Assembly: GCA_948467735.1 (NCBI GenBank)
Contig: CAOKFN010000009.1
Span: 39,797-103,796, forward strand
Reading direction: 5' to 3'
From: an uncultured bacterium
GTDB taxonomy: Bacteria > Bacillota > Clostridia > Lachnospirales > Lachnospiraceae
DNA length: 64,000 bases
Numbering within the stretch: position 1 is the first letter of the stretch; each line of letters opens with the position of its first letter. Made by a program: the position numbers and the translations under genes. The notes beneath the pieces were generated by a model. It was not told the DNA's origin. It saw only the letters and a program-made list of their open reading frames with translations, and searched no databases. Positions 49,107-58,548 of this stretch are shown piece by piece.

Positions 49107-49991
49107 ATGAAACACAAAGCGTTGTTGACGGGAAAGAATGGTTCTGTAATCAGTGATTTCTTCGCTCAGGCGAATGGAGAATTTGAAGTTCTGACAACCT
49201 CGGATCGCATTGAAGATATTATGGGGCATATTAAATATTATCTGCCCGATGTCTTTGTATTTTGTATCGCCAACGAAACAAGGGATAATATCGTCCGGAT
49301 GGCTAATATCAAGCATAAATTAGCGGATTATAGGATTCCCTTTGTTGTGGTCGGCACGGAGGACGACTGTAATGAATTTAATCGAATTGCTATTGACGGC
49401 GCTGATTTGACCATAGTGAAGCCTATGTCTGCCGGCAGCATTCAGAAACGGTTAAGCAGATTTATGGAGGGCCGGCAGCCGACGGCCCGCAGGGCGGCCA
49501 ATTCTCAGGAGGGATTTTTATTTTCGGAAGAGCCTTCCTTTATGAAGAAGTCTCCCGTCGGCGGAGCATTGTTTTCACAGGAAGAGTATTCCAGCGAGGA
49601 CAGCGTGGATTTGAAATCTCAGAAGCTTCAGCGAAAGCATATCTTGGTGGTGGATGACGCGCCCATGATGCTGAAGACCATTAAAGAACAGCTGCACAAT
49701 GACTTTGATATTGCCACTGCCGTCAACGGAAGGATTGCCCTGAAGTTTCTGGAAAAAAAGAAAACCGATCTGATTCTGCTGGATTATGAGATGCCGGTGG
49801 AAAACGGACCGGCCGTGCTGGAACAGCTGCGCGCCAACCCGGCTACAAGGCATATTCCCGTAGTTTTTCTGACAGGTGTTTCCGAGCGCGAAAAAATTCA
49901 GGAGGCGCTGGCATTAAAGCCGCAGGGATACCTGCTGAAGCCCATTGACAGGGAGAAGCTGCTGGATGTTATTCATAAAGTGATTGGGTGA
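49107..49991 (+). CDS. Dual-receiver response regulator without an output domain
   Basis: This 294-residue protein has a degenerate N-terminal receiver-like domain (residues 1-118; FVVVGTEDDCNEFNRI and IVKPMSAGS, no obvious phospho-Asp), a Ser/Glu-rich linker, and a canonical receiver (residues 172-294; ILVVDDAPMML, phospho-acceptor in LILLDYEMPVENGP, LLKPIDREKL). No DNA-binding or enzymatic domain follows, so it probably passes phosphate or binds a partner. It lies 32 bases before the PocR hybrid kinase. Confidence 0.9.
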   Translation: MKHKALLTGKNGSVISDFFAQANGEFEVLTTSDRIEDIMGHIKYYLPDVFVFCIANETRDNIVRMANIKHKLADYRIPFVVVGTEDDCNEFNRIAIDGADLTIVKPMSAGSIQKRLSRFMEGRQPTARRAANSQEGFLFSEEPSFMKKSPVGGALFSQEEYSSEDSVDLKSQKLQRKHILVVDDAPMMLKTIKEQLHNDFDIATAVNGRIALKFLEKKKTDLILLDYEMPVENGPAVLEQLRANPATRHIPVVFLTGVSEREKIQEALALKPQGYLLKPIDREKLLDVIHKVIG

Positions 49992-50023
49992 AATGTCCGC
50001 CGCGCGGGCAGAAAGGTATAGAT

Positions 50024-52708
50024 ATGGAAAAAGATAGTGAATTGCTTCTGACAGATTTGATTGATATCAAAACGCTGCAAAGAATTCAGGATGATTTCTC
50101 CGCGATGACGGGAATCGCGTCCCTGATAACGGACGAATATGGAAGGATAGTGACGGAAGGTTCTAACTTTACCGAATTCTGCAAAGAATATACCAGAAAT
50201 TCGCCCATAGGGTGCGAGCGCTGCGGAAAATGTGATAAAATGGGCATGGATATGGCGGCAAAAGAAGGAAAGCCGATTCTGTATACCTGCCATGCGGGCC
50301 TCACAAATTTTGCCACGCCGATAATGGCGGGGGATAGGCTGTTAGGGTGTTTTATCGGCGGACAGATACTGACCAAGGCGCCGGATATGGAACGTATCCG
50401 GCAGGCTGCCGCCGAAATCGGGGTGAATGAAGAGGAATATGCCAGAGCCATCGGGAAAATTCAGATAACGGAACAGAAAGAGATCAATAATGCCATTGAG
50501 ATTATCGCGATTATCGCGGATATTCTGTCCGATATGGCCTATAATAAATATCTTGTCTATCATGCGAATATTGAGGTGGAAAAATCGGCGAATATGAAAT
50601 CCGATTTCCTTGCCAATATGAGTCATGAAATCAGAACCCCTATGAACGCGGTGATCGGTATGGCGGAGATGGCGTTGAGAGAGGAGCTGCCTTCCGCCGC
50701 CAGAGAATATATCAACCAGATTAAAGAAGCAGGCAAGTCGCTTCTTACCATCATTAACGATATTTTGGATTTTTCAAAGATAGAATCCGGCAAGATGGAT
50801 ATTATACCCGTGGACTATGAACCCATGTCCATGGTATATGACGTGGCCAATATTGTACAGACCCGGCTGAAGGAAAAGGATGTGGAGCTGGTGCTGGACG
50901 TTACGCCGAATCTGCCGAATAAACTGTTTGGGGATAATATCAGGATTAAGCAGATACTGCTGAATCTTGCCAACAATGCGGCAAAGTTTACCTCCAAAGG
51001 GCAGATTATTTTAAAAATGGATTATGCCAAGGTTTCGCCGAAGCAGATTGAAATGCATGTGGCTGTGAGGGATACGGGAATCGGTATCAAGAAGGAAGAC
51101 ATGGCCAGATTGTTCCAATCGTTCCAGCAGGTGGACAGCAAGAGAAACCGTAATATTGAAGGAACAGGGCTGGGGCTGGCGATTTCCAAACAGCTTCTGA
51201 CCCTGATGAACGGAAATATCTGGGTGGAAAGCGAATATGAGAAGGGGAGTCAGTTTTCCTTTATTCTGCCGCAGGAGGTGGTGGATGAAACTCCCTGCAT
51301 TGAAGTGAAAGACGCCGCTAATCGGGTGATGGCCGGCTTGATTTCCAATCCGTATGTGAGAGAAAATTTAATTTCCGACGCCGTACAGCTGGGCGTGGGT
51401 TATATTGCCATGCAGTCATGGAGAGATCTGCATATTCTTTCCGCGGAAAGCAATGGAAGAAAAGTGTTCTTTTTTGTGGAGTATCCTTTGTTCTCGGAGG
51501 TAGTGGAGGAATATATCAGAAATCATCCGGATATTACGGCGGTTCTTCTGATTAATTTTTACGACCATGTGAAATATGATATTCCGAATCTGCTTGTGAT
51601 GAGAAAGCCGCTTTTTGTGTTGAATATTGCCATGATTTTGAACGGAGAAGAGCTGCAGTTTGATGACGACGACACGGATACGACGTTTGAATTTGTCGCG
51701 CCCGAAGCGGAAATCCTGATTGTGGATGACAATGCGGTGAATTTGACCGTGGCGGAAGGGCTTTTGGAGCCGCTGAAGATGAAGATTGACACGGCAATCA
51801 GCGGCAAAGCGGCGGTGGATAAGATTACCAAATGCCACTATGATATTGTGTTTATGGATCATATGATGCCCGAGCTGGATGGAGTGGAGACCACGCATAT
51901 CATTCGGCGGTTTCATCCGGAATATAATGACGTGCCCATTATCGCCCTGACCGCAAATGCGGTTGAGGGGACAAAAGAAATGTTCTGCCGAGAGGGAATG
52001 AACGATTTTGTGGCAAAACCCATCGAGCTCCGCATGCTGGTGTCCAAAGTGAAACAGTGGCTTCCGCCGGAAAAGGTTCAGAGGGTCATGGGAGGGCAGA
52101 ACATTAGAAAGACGGAAGGCGCGGACAATATAGAGGTGGGCGACTTGGATGTATCCTTCGCATTGAAATTCTTAGGAAGCGAGGATTTGTTCTGGACCGT
52201 CTTGAAGGTGTATTATCGTTCTATCGAAAAAAAGGCGGAGCTGATTAAGTCGCTGGAGGAAAAAGAGGATTGGCCGGGCTATACCATAGAAGTACATGCG
52301 CTGAAAAGCTCTTCTAAGCAGATCGGGGCAATCTCTCTGTCAGAGAAGGCGGCTGCATTGGAAAAAGCGGGAAACGCAAGGGATTCCGTTTTCATACATA
52401 AGCGCACGGATGAGATGCTTCTGCAATATGTGGGCTATCTACAGGTTTTGGAGCCATTCTGTACGGAGAAAGAGGAGGAGGGAAAGGAAAGAGTTCCCTT
52501 GGAGAAGCTGGGAGGATTTTTCTCGGATATGAGAGTGGCGCTGGAAGATCTGGATATGGATAAGATGGAAGAGGTTATCCGTGAAATGGATGAATACGCC
52601 TATGAAGGCCGGCAGCATGAATTATTTCTTCAGCTGAAAACATCCGTGGAGGATGTGGAGGTGGATAGCTGCGAGGAGATTCTACAGAAATGGGAGAGCG
52701 CGCTGTAA
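50024..52708 (+). CDS. Hybrid histidine kinase: PocR sensor, kinase, receiver and Hpt domains
   Basis: This 894-residue cytoplasmic kinase has no membrane helices. It begins with a PocR ligand-binding domain (residues 8-175; GCERCGKCDKMGMDMA, YTCHAGLTNFATPI, GGQILT), which in relatives binds small hydrocarbon derivatives. Next come HisKA with H201 in NMSHEIRTPMNAV, HATPase (LLNLANNAAKFTSKG, GTGLGLAISKQ), and a degenerate receiver-like segment (about 430-545). A true receiver follows (ILIVDDNAVN, D612 in VFMDHMMPELDG), then an Hpt domain with H758 in EVHALKSSSKQIG. The start at 50024 follows GAAAGG. All relay stations needed to pass phosphate to the adjacent receiver protein are present. Confidence 0.93.
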   Translation: MEKDSELLLTDLIDIKTLQRIQDDFSAMTGIASLITDEYGRIVTEGSNFTEFCKEYTRNSPIGCERCGKCDKMGMDMAAKEGKPILYTCHAGLTNFATPIMAGDRLLGCFIGGQILTKAPDMERIRQAAAEIGVNEEEYARAIGKIQITEQKEINNAIEIIAIIADILSDMAYNKYLVYHANIEVEKSANMKSDFLANMSHEIRTPMNAVIGMAEMALREELPSAAREYINQIKEAGKSLLTIINDILDFSKIESGKMDIIPVDYEPMSMVYDVANIVQTRLKEKDVELVLDVTPNLPNKLFGDNIRIKQILLNLANNAAKFTSKGQIILKMDYAKVSPKQIEMHVAVRDTGIGIKKEDMARLFQSFQQVDSKRNRNIEGTGLGLAISKQLLTLMNGNIWVESEYEKGSQFSFILPQEVVDETPCIEVKDAANRVMAGLISNPYVRENLISDAVQLGVGYIAMQSWRDLHILSAESNGRKVFFFVEYPLFSEVVEEYIRNHPDITAVLLINFYDHVKYDIPNLLVMRKPLFVLNIAMILNGEELQFDDDDTDTTFEFVAPEAEILIVDDNAVNLTVAEGLLEPLKMKIDTAISGKAAVDKITKCHYDIVFMDHMMPELDGVETTHIIRRFHPEYNDVPIIALTANAVEGTKEMFCREGMNDFVAKPIELRMLVSKVKQWLPPEKVQRVMGGQNIRKTEGADNIEVGDLDVSFALKFLGSEDLFWTVLKVYYRSIEKKAELIKSLEEKEDWPGYTIEVHALKSSSKQIGAISLSEKAAALEKAGNARDSVFIHKRTDEMLLQYVGYLQVLEPFCTEKEEEGKERVPLEKLGGFFSDMRVALEDLDMDKMEEVIREMDEYAYEGRQHELFLQLKTSVEDVEVDSCEEILQKWESAL

Positions 52709-52779
52709 ATCACCGCTTTGCGCGCAGGAAAGAGCTTAGGAGACGTTCCTGCGGGCGAAACGGCCGGAGGAATCTTTCC

Positions 52780-53301
52780 ATGAGCGGACAGGGAGTTAAA
52801 AAAATGAAAGTGGTCGGTAAACAGAGAAACAGCAGGATGTGCATTGTCTGCGGGATGGACAATCCAATTGGCCTGAAGGCACAGTTTTATAATATGGAGG
52901 ACGGCAGCGTCATAACTCCTTTCCGATATCGCAAAGAGCATCAAAGCTTTCCCCAGAGGGTGCATGGGGGCTTGATTGCCACGATGCTGGATGAATTGGG
53001 GCTGCGCGCCATGTGGGCGAAGTCCTCCGAGGATGCCTTCGGCGTCACTATGTCCATCGACGTAAAATATCGGAAGCCGGTACCTTATGAGGAGGAGCTG
53101 ATTGGCAGAGGCATTGTGGAAAAGGAAACGTCCAAGTTTGTGACAATCAGGTCGGAACTGACGGATAGGGAAGGCATTCTGCTGGCGGAGGCCCAAGTGC
53201 GGTATCTGAAACTGGAGGTGGGGCAGATTGTGCAGGATGTGAGTCCTCATGAGGAAATGTGTTATTTGATAGAAGATAATGTCAGGGAGATTTTATTTTA
53301 A
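52780..53301 (+). CDS. Hotdog-fold thioesterase (PaaI-like)
   Basis: This protein of about 173 residues has CIVCGMDNPIGLKAQFY near the start and the hotdog core QRVHGGLIATMLDELGLRAM, then VTMSIDVKYRKPVPYEEEL. It matches PaaI-family acyl-CoA thioesterases; the substrate is unknown. Start 52780 has CGGAGG ten bases upstream; 52804 is an alternative with GGGAG. Confidence 0.85.
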   Translation: MSGQGVKKMKVVGKQRNSRMCIVCGMDNPIGLKAQFYNMEDGSVITPFRYRKEHQSFPQRVHGGLIATMLDELGLRAMWAKSSEDAFGVTMSIDVKYRKPVPYEEELIGRGIVEKETSKFVTIRSELTDREGILLAEAQVRYLKLEVGQIVQDVSPHEEMCYLIEDNVREILF

Positions 53302-53385
53302 GAAAATTTTATGGAAAAACTAACCATTGTGTGATACAATATAATCTATCCGAAACATAAAATCATAAGAAAGAGAGGCGTAAAC

Positions 53386-54246
53386 GTGGAACTTAGGACA
53401 GCAGTATCTCCAAGAGATGTAAAGCATTATACGACAGAACGGCTGAGGGAAGAATTTCTGATTCAGAATCTTTTTGTGCCGGGTGAAATCAAACTGGTAT
53501 ACAGCCATATTGACAGGATTATCACAGGGGCGGCAGTGCCCGTTAAGCCCATTACCCTGACGGCGGGAGAGGAGCTTCGGGCGGAGTATTTCTGTCAGAG
53601 AAGAGAGCTGGGCGTGATCAATATCGGAGGCGCAGGCACCATTACCGTTGACGGAAAGGTGTACAAGGTGGGCTTCAAGGAGGCTATGTATATCGGCATG
53701 GGATCTAAGGAGATTACCTTTGCCAGTGACGACGCTTCCAGTCCCGCAAAATTTTATCTGAATTCCGCGCCTGCCCACAGAACCTGCCCTACGGTGCTGA
53801 TTAAGCCGGAGGGGACTCCCGAGGAGGGCGTTGTCATTGTAAAGGATGAGAACAAGGTGGAGCTTGGCAGTCTGGAGGATGCAAACCACAGAGTCATCTG
53901 CAAATATATCCTTCCCGGACAGGTGGAGAGCTGTCAGCTGGAAATGGGCATGACCAAGTTAGAGCCCGGCAGCGTATGGAACACGATGCCCTGCCACACC
54001 CATGACAGGCGCATGGAGGTATATCTGTATTTTGAAATGCCCGAGGACGCCTTTGTCATGCATTACATGGGCGAACCCAATGAAACGCGCCATATCGTGA
54101 TGAGAAACGAGGAGGCTGTGATTTCCCCCAGCTGGTCCATCCATTCCGGATGCGGTTCCAGAGCGTATACCTTTATCTGGGGCATGGTCGGGGAGAATCA
54201 GGACTTTGACGATATGGACGGCGTGGCCATGAAGGATTTGATGTAA
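53386..54246 (+). CDS. kduI: 5-keto-4-deoxyuronate isomerase
   Basis: This 286-residue cupin-fold isomerase converts 5-keto-4-deoxyuronate to 2,5-diketo-3-deoxygluconate in pectin and glycosaminoglycan breakdown. It has SHIDRIITGAAVP, AEYFCQRRELGVINIGG, HRTCPTVLIK and metal-binding MPCHTHDRRMEVYLYF. The start is GTG behind AGAGAGG. First gene of the uronate cluster; an extended -10 (TGATACAAT) near 53331-53340 is the best promoter candidate. Confidence 0.96.
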   Translation: MELRTAVSPRDVKHYTTERLREEFLIQNLFVPGEIKLVYSHIDRIITGAAVPVKPITLTAGEELRAEYFCQRRELGVINIGGAGTITVDGKVYKVGFKEAMYIGMGSKEITFASDDASSPAKFYLNSAPAHRTCPTVLIKPEGTPEEGVVIVKDENKVELGSLEDANHRVICKYILPGQVESCQLEMGMTKLEPGSVWNTMPCHTHDRRMEVYLYFEMPEDAFVMHYMGEPNETRHIVMRNEEAVISPSWSIHSGCGSRAYTFIWGMVGENQDFDDMDGVAMKDLM

Positions 54247-54461
54247 GGATGTAAGGAAAATGGGACGCTTTATGCAGCAGAGTAATTGGGCGGTGCATGG
54301 AAAGCCGATGAGGCCGCTGCGCGGGAATGAAAGCTATTGAGTCTGTTTTACGGGAATTAACTGCATCTGCTGTCGGGGAACAATCAGGGATGTGTCAGTT
54401 TTTTTGTGCAGGGCCGGACAGCGGGGCAGAATAATCTATATAAAGAAAAGGAGAAACGAAC

Positions 54462-55265
54462 ATGTCAGAATTTACGAACTTTTCACTGGAGGGAAAGGTG
54501 GCGCTTGTGACGGGCGCATCCTATGGAATTGGTTTCGCAATCGCATCCGCTTATGCGGAGGCAGGCGCGACCATCTGCTTTAACGACATTAAGCAGGAGC
54601 TGGTGGACAAGGGTCTTGCGGCTTATGAAGAAAAAGGAATCAAGGCTCACGGCTATGTGTGCGACGTAACCAATGAAGAGGCTGTGAACGCTCTGGTGGC
54701 GCAGATTGAAAAAGAGGTGGGCGTCATCGACATCTTGGTAAACAATGCGGGCATCATCAAGAGAATTCCCATGACCGATATGACTGCGGAACAGTTCAGA
54801 CAGGTGATCGATGTGGATTTGAACGCGCCTTTTATTGTATCTAAGGCAGTGATTCCTTCCATGATTAAAAAGGGACACGGCAAGATCATCAACATCTGCT
54901 CCATGATGTCCGAGCTTGGCCGAGAGACCGTATCCGCATATGCCTCCGCAAAGGGCGGCCTGAAGATGCTCACAAGGAATATCTGCTCCGAATATGGTCA
55001 GTATAATATCCAGTGCAACGGCCTTGGGCCCGGGTATATTGAGACGCCTCAGACGGCTCCTCTGCGCGAGCTTCAGCCGGATGGCAGCAGGCATCCTTTT
55101 GATCAGTTTATCTGCGCAAAAACTCCTGCAAATCGCTGGTTAAAGCCGGAAGAGCTGACAGGTCCCGCGGTATTCCTTGCTTCCGAAGCATCCAATGCCG
55201 TGAACGGCCATATCCTGTATGTGGACGGCGGTATCTTGGCTTATATCGGAAAACAGCCGGGATGA
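54462..55265 (+). CDS. kduD: 2-deoxy-D-gluconate / 2-keto-3-deoxygluconate 5-dehydrogenase
   Basis: This 267-residue short-chain dehydrogenase has ALVTGASYGIGFAIA (dinucleotide site), LVNNAGIIKRIPM, the catalytic Tyr and Lys in YASAKGG, and GPGYIETPQT. In KduD-type pathways it reduces 2,5-diketo-3-deoxygluconate to 2-keto-3-deoxygluconate. The SD is AAAGGAG. The 215-base gap after kduI holds no gene. Confidence 0.93.
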   Translation: MSEFTNFSLEGKVALVTGASYGIGFAIASAYAEAGATICFNDIKQELVDKGLAAYEEKGIKAHGYVCDVTNEEAVNALVAQIEKEVGVIDILVNNAGIIKRIPMTDMTAEQFRQVIDVDLNAPFIVSKAVIPSMIKKGHGKIINICSMMSELGRETVSAYASAKGGLKMLTRNICSEYGQYNIQCNGLGPGYIETPQTAPLRELQPDGSRHPFDQFICAKTPANRWLKPEELTGPAVFLASEASNAVNGHILYVDGGILAYIGKQPG

Positions 55266-55294
55266 TTTGAAGGGTACTTTGGAGGGTAAAATTG

Positions 55295-55933
55295 ATGAAA
55301 ATAGCACTGATTAACGAAAACAGTCAGGCGGCCAAAAACGAGATGATCTGTGCGGCCCTGAAAAAAGTGGTGGAGCCCATGGGGCACGAGGTGTTTAACT
55401 ACGGCATGTGCGGCGCGGAGGATCCCAATTCCCTGACTTATGTTCAAAACGGCATTCTGGCGGCCGTGTTATTGAATTCCGGCGCGGCCGATTATGTGAT
55501 TACCGGCTGCGGTACAGGGGAAGGAGCCATGCTTGCATGCAATTCTTTTCCCAAGGTTCTGTGCGGCCACATCGAGTCCCCCTTGGACGCGTATCTGTTT
55601 TCACAGGTAAACGACGGAAATTGCGCTGCGCTTCCTTTTGCGGAGAATTTCGGCTGGGGCGGGGAACTGAATCTGCAATATATTTTCGAGAAGCTTTTCT
55701 GCGCGCCGGGAGGCGGCGGATATCCTCCCGAGAGAGTGGAGCCGGAACAGCGCAATAAAAAGATTTTGGATAAAGTGAAGGAAGTGACCCATACTGATAT
55801 GGTAACGATCCTTAAAAACCTTGACAGAGATTTGGTAAAGGGCGCGCTGTCGGGCGCGAAATTCCAAGAATATTTCTCTGCAAACTGCAAGTGCGACAAA
55901 ATCGCGGCCGCAGTGAAAGAGGTTTTGGCATAG
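55295..55933 (+). CDS. RpiB/LacA/LacB-family sugar isomerase (possible DhuI-like uronate isomerase)
   Basis: This 212-residue protein has the RpiB fold: KIALINENSQAAKNE, HEVFNYGM, ADYVITGCGTGEGAMLACN and RVEPEQRNKKI. The catalytic Cys of RpiB is replaced by the GCGTGEG context seen in the uronate-linked branch. Streptococcal DhuI, an RpiB relative, does the same isomerisation as KduI on glycosaminoglycan-derived ketouronate. Its place between kduD and the aldolase points to that role, as a second isomerase. The start at 55295 follows GGAGGG. Confidence 0.82.
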   Translation: MKIALINENSQAAKNEMICAALKKVVEPMGHEVFNYGMCGAEDPNSLTYVQNGILAAVLLNSGAADYVITGCGTGEGAMLACNSFPKVLCGHIESPLDAYLFSQVNDGNCAALPFAENFGWGGELNLQYIFEKLFCAPGGGGYPPERVEPEQRNKKILDKVKEVTHTDMVTILKNLDRDLVKGALSGAKFQEYFSANCKCDKIAAAVKEVLA

Positions 55934-56046
55934 GCCCGGAATGAAATTCGTTTTGGAGCGCCTGCGGATATAAAACGATAGAAAGCATTCCATGGCTTTC
56001 TATTGTCATGAAATAAGCATGCGTATGTATGCGGAAAGAGGTAAAG

Positions 56047-57006
56047 ATGAACGCAATATTAGAGCAAATCAGCAAGATAGGCATCGTGCCCGTTGTCAAG
56101 ATCGACAGGGCGGAGGATGCGGGTCCTTTGGCAAAAGCTCTGTGCGCGGGCGGACTTCCCTGTGCGGAAGTGACGTTCCGTACCAGTGCTGCGGCAGAAG
56201 CAATCAAGATTATGACAACGGATTTTCCGGAAATGTGCGTGGGCGCAGGCACCGTGCTGAATGCGGAGCAGGTGGATGCGGCGGTGGCGGCAGGCGCTAA
56301 ATTTATTGTCAGTCCCGGCTTAAATCCCAGAACCGTAAAATATTGTATCGAGAAAAATGTTCCCATCACTCCCGGAACCTCAAGCCCTTCCGATATCGAG
56401 CAGGCCATCGAGCTGGGATTGGATGTGGTGAAATTCTTCCCTGCGGAGCAGTCCGGCGGTCTTGCGAAGATTAAGGCTATGGCGGCGCCTTATGTGAATA
56501 TGAAATTTATGCCCACCGGCGGCGTCAATGCCAAGAACCTGACCTCCTACCTTGACTTCAACAAGATTATTGCCTGCGGCGGGTCTTGGATGGTGCCCGG
56601 CGATTTGATTAATGAGGGCGCATGGGACAAGATTGAACAGCTCACAAGAGAAGCGGTACAGACCATGCTTGGCTTTGAACTTGCCCACATCGGCGTCAAT
56701 ACGGCCAATGAGGAGGAAGCGCTGAAAGCGGCAAACCGCTTTGGGCTTCTGTTCGGTATGCCCGTGAAAGTCGGCAACAGTTCTATTTTTGCCGGAGGGG
56801 CATTGGAGGCAATGAAGGCGCCTTTCAAGGGGGCAAACGGCCATATTGCAATCAGGACCAATTATATTGAGAGAGCCGTAAATTACCTGAGTACCGTATT
56901 GGGCGTTGAATTTGAAGAGCCTAAGAAGGATGACAAGGGCAAGTATAAGGCGATTTACTTGAAAGAGGAAATCGGCGGATTTGCGATACATCTGGTGCAG
57001 AAGTAA
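56047..57006 (+). CDS. KDPG/KHG aldolase fused to a VOC (glyoxalase-like) domain
   Basis: Residues 1-210 are a class I aldolase splitting 2-keto-3-deoxy-6-phosphogluconate to pyruvate and glyceraldehyde-3-phosphate. They contain GIVPVVKIDRAEDA, CAEVTFRTSAAAEAI, VGAGTVLNAEQVDAAVAAGA, the Schiff-base lysine in VVKFFPAEQSGG and MPTGGVNAKNL. Residues 213-319 are a VOC-superfamily domain (LAHIGVNTANEEEALKAANRF ... GGFAIHLVQK). The fusion is found in other Firmicutes. The start at 56047 follows AAAGAGG. Confidence 0.92.
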   Translation: MNAILEQISKIGIVPVVKIDRAEDAGPLAKALCAGGLPCAEVTFRTSAAAEAIKIMTTDFPEMCVGAGTVLNAEQVDAAVAAGAKFIVSPGLNPRTVKYCIEKNVPITPGTSSPSDIEQAIELGLDVVKFFPAEQSGGLAKIKAMAAPYVNMKFMPTGGVNAKNLTSYLDFNKIIACGGSWMVPGDLINEGAWDKIEQLTREAVQTMLGFELAHIGVNTANEEEALKAANRFGLLFGMPVKVGNSSIFAGGALEAMKAPFKGANGHIAIRTNYIERAVNYLSTVLGVEFEEPKKDDKGKYKAIYLKEEIGGFAIHLVQK

Positions 57007-57116
57007 GATATGTGACGACAAGGCTTGGAAGGCGTTCCTTCCCGCAGGCAGTGAGCTATTCTAGACATTGTACGGCAGGCGGGAAAGTATAATATAAGAA
57101 AGGATATCAAGAACAA

Positions 57117-58148
57117 ATGGCAAAAGTTATTACCATGGGTGAGATCATGTTGAGACTGTCCACCCCTAATTTTGAGAAATTCATTCAGGCAGACGAATTC
57201 GACGTATGCTATGGCGGCGGAGAGGCTAATGTGGCTGTGTCTCTGGCAAATTACGGACATGACGCCGAGTTTGTGACCGCGGTTCCTAACAATGAAATCG
57301 GCGAGTGCGCGGTGGCTGCATTGAGAAAATATAATGTGGGTACGGAGCACATTGCAAAATGCGGCGAAAGACTTGGCATTTATTTCTTGGAGAGCGGCTC
57401 TTCCATGAGACCCTCCAAGGTGGTGTATGACAGGGCGCATTCCTCCATTTCTACCGCAACGGCGGCAGACTTTGATTTCGACGCTATCTTTGAGGGCGCG
57501 GACTGGTTCCATTTTACCGGCATTACTCCCGCTGTATCGGACAGCGCTGCAGTGTTGACCGAGGAAGCGTTGAAGGCTGCCAAGAAACATGGCGTAAAGG
57601 TTTCCGTTGACTTGAACTTCCGTAAGAAGCTGTGGTCTTCCGAGAAGGCTCAGAAGGTTATGAAAAACCTGATGCAGTATGTGGACGTATGTATCGGAAA
57701 CGAGGAAGACGCGGAGCTGGTGCTTGGCTATAAGCCGGGCAAAACCGACGTCACCAGCGGCGATCTGGAATTAGTGGGCTATAAGTCCATTTTCAAGCAG
57801 ATGGTAGAGGATTACAATTTTGAGTATTGTATTTCTTCTCTTCGTGTCAGCCGTTCCGCTTCTGACAACGGCTGGTCTGCATGCATTTATTCCAGAGATA
57901 CCAAAGAGTTTTATCATTCCAAGGAGTACAGCATTCATCCCATTGTTGACCGTGTGGGCGGCGGAGATTCTTTTGCGGGCGGCGTTATCTGCGGTATGCT
58001 GGACGGCAAGGATTTCAAGGCGGCTTTGGAATTCGGCGTGGCAGCTTCCGCATTGAAGCATACCATTCCCGGGGATTTCAATCTGGTTTCCAGAAAAGAA
58101 GTTGAGACGCTGGCAGGCGGAGACGCTTCCGGACGTGTGCAGAGATAA
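57117..58148 (+). CDS. kdgK: 2-keto-3-deoxygluconate kinase (PfkB family)
   Basis: This 343-residue sugar kinase phosphorylates KDG to KDPG. It has VITMGEIMLRLST, GGGEANVAVSLANYGHDAEFV, LDLN-type VSVDLNFRKKLW and the PfkB signature VDRVGGGDSFAGGV. It is the last gene of the five-gene uronate cluster. The gene symbol rests on context. Confidence 0.92.
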   Translation: MAKVITMGEIMLRLSTPNFEKFIQADEFDVCYGGGEANVAVSLANYGHDAEFVTAVPNNEIGECAVAALRKYNVGTEHIAKCGERLGIYFLESGSSMRPSKVVYDRAHSSISTATAADFDFDAIFEGADWFHFTGITPAVSDSAAVLTEEALKAAKKHGVKVSVDLNFRKKLWSSEKAQKVMKNLMQYVDVCIGNEEDAELVLGYKPGKTDVTSGDLELVGYKSIFKQMVEDYNFEYCISSLRVSRSASDNGWSACIYSRDTKEFYHSKEYSIHPIVDRVGGGDSFAGGVICGMLDGKDFKAALEFGVAASALKHTIPGDFNLVSRKEVETLAGGDASGRVQR

Positions 58149-58271
58149 GAACCAAATATATAAGCCGGAAGGGCTTGTAGGGACAGGCCGGAATTACAGG
58201 TCGAAAGGGCTTGGAGGAACAGGCCGGAACTAAAGCTTAAAGCAAAATACAAATAGTAAAATACAAATGAT

Positions 58272-58332
58272 ACGGCTCCCTCGGACACTGCTTTGCATAA
58301 ACAGAATTTCGCGGGAGCCGTAAGTGTTTTCA
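58272..58332 (+). terminator. Terminator of the uronate operon
   Basis: ACGGCTCCC and GGGAGCCGT pair around a 31-base loop, then AAGTGTTTT. Confidence 0.6.
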
Positions 58333-58548
58333 GCTTATTCATATAAGAGTCAATTCCCCCCGGTAAGCTGACGGGGCCTCAGTCCTGTATCGCAGCAGGC
58401 TGACGGCGTCCTTTGGACTTCTTGGTATTTCTTAGGAAATTGTGACTCTTGCGGGAATAAAAGAATCTGTATGCCAATCTTTCATTCGAGTCTGGTTCCG
58501 TATAACTTCATAGGAGAGTTGAAATTTCGTTTTTGGGGCCTAGATATC

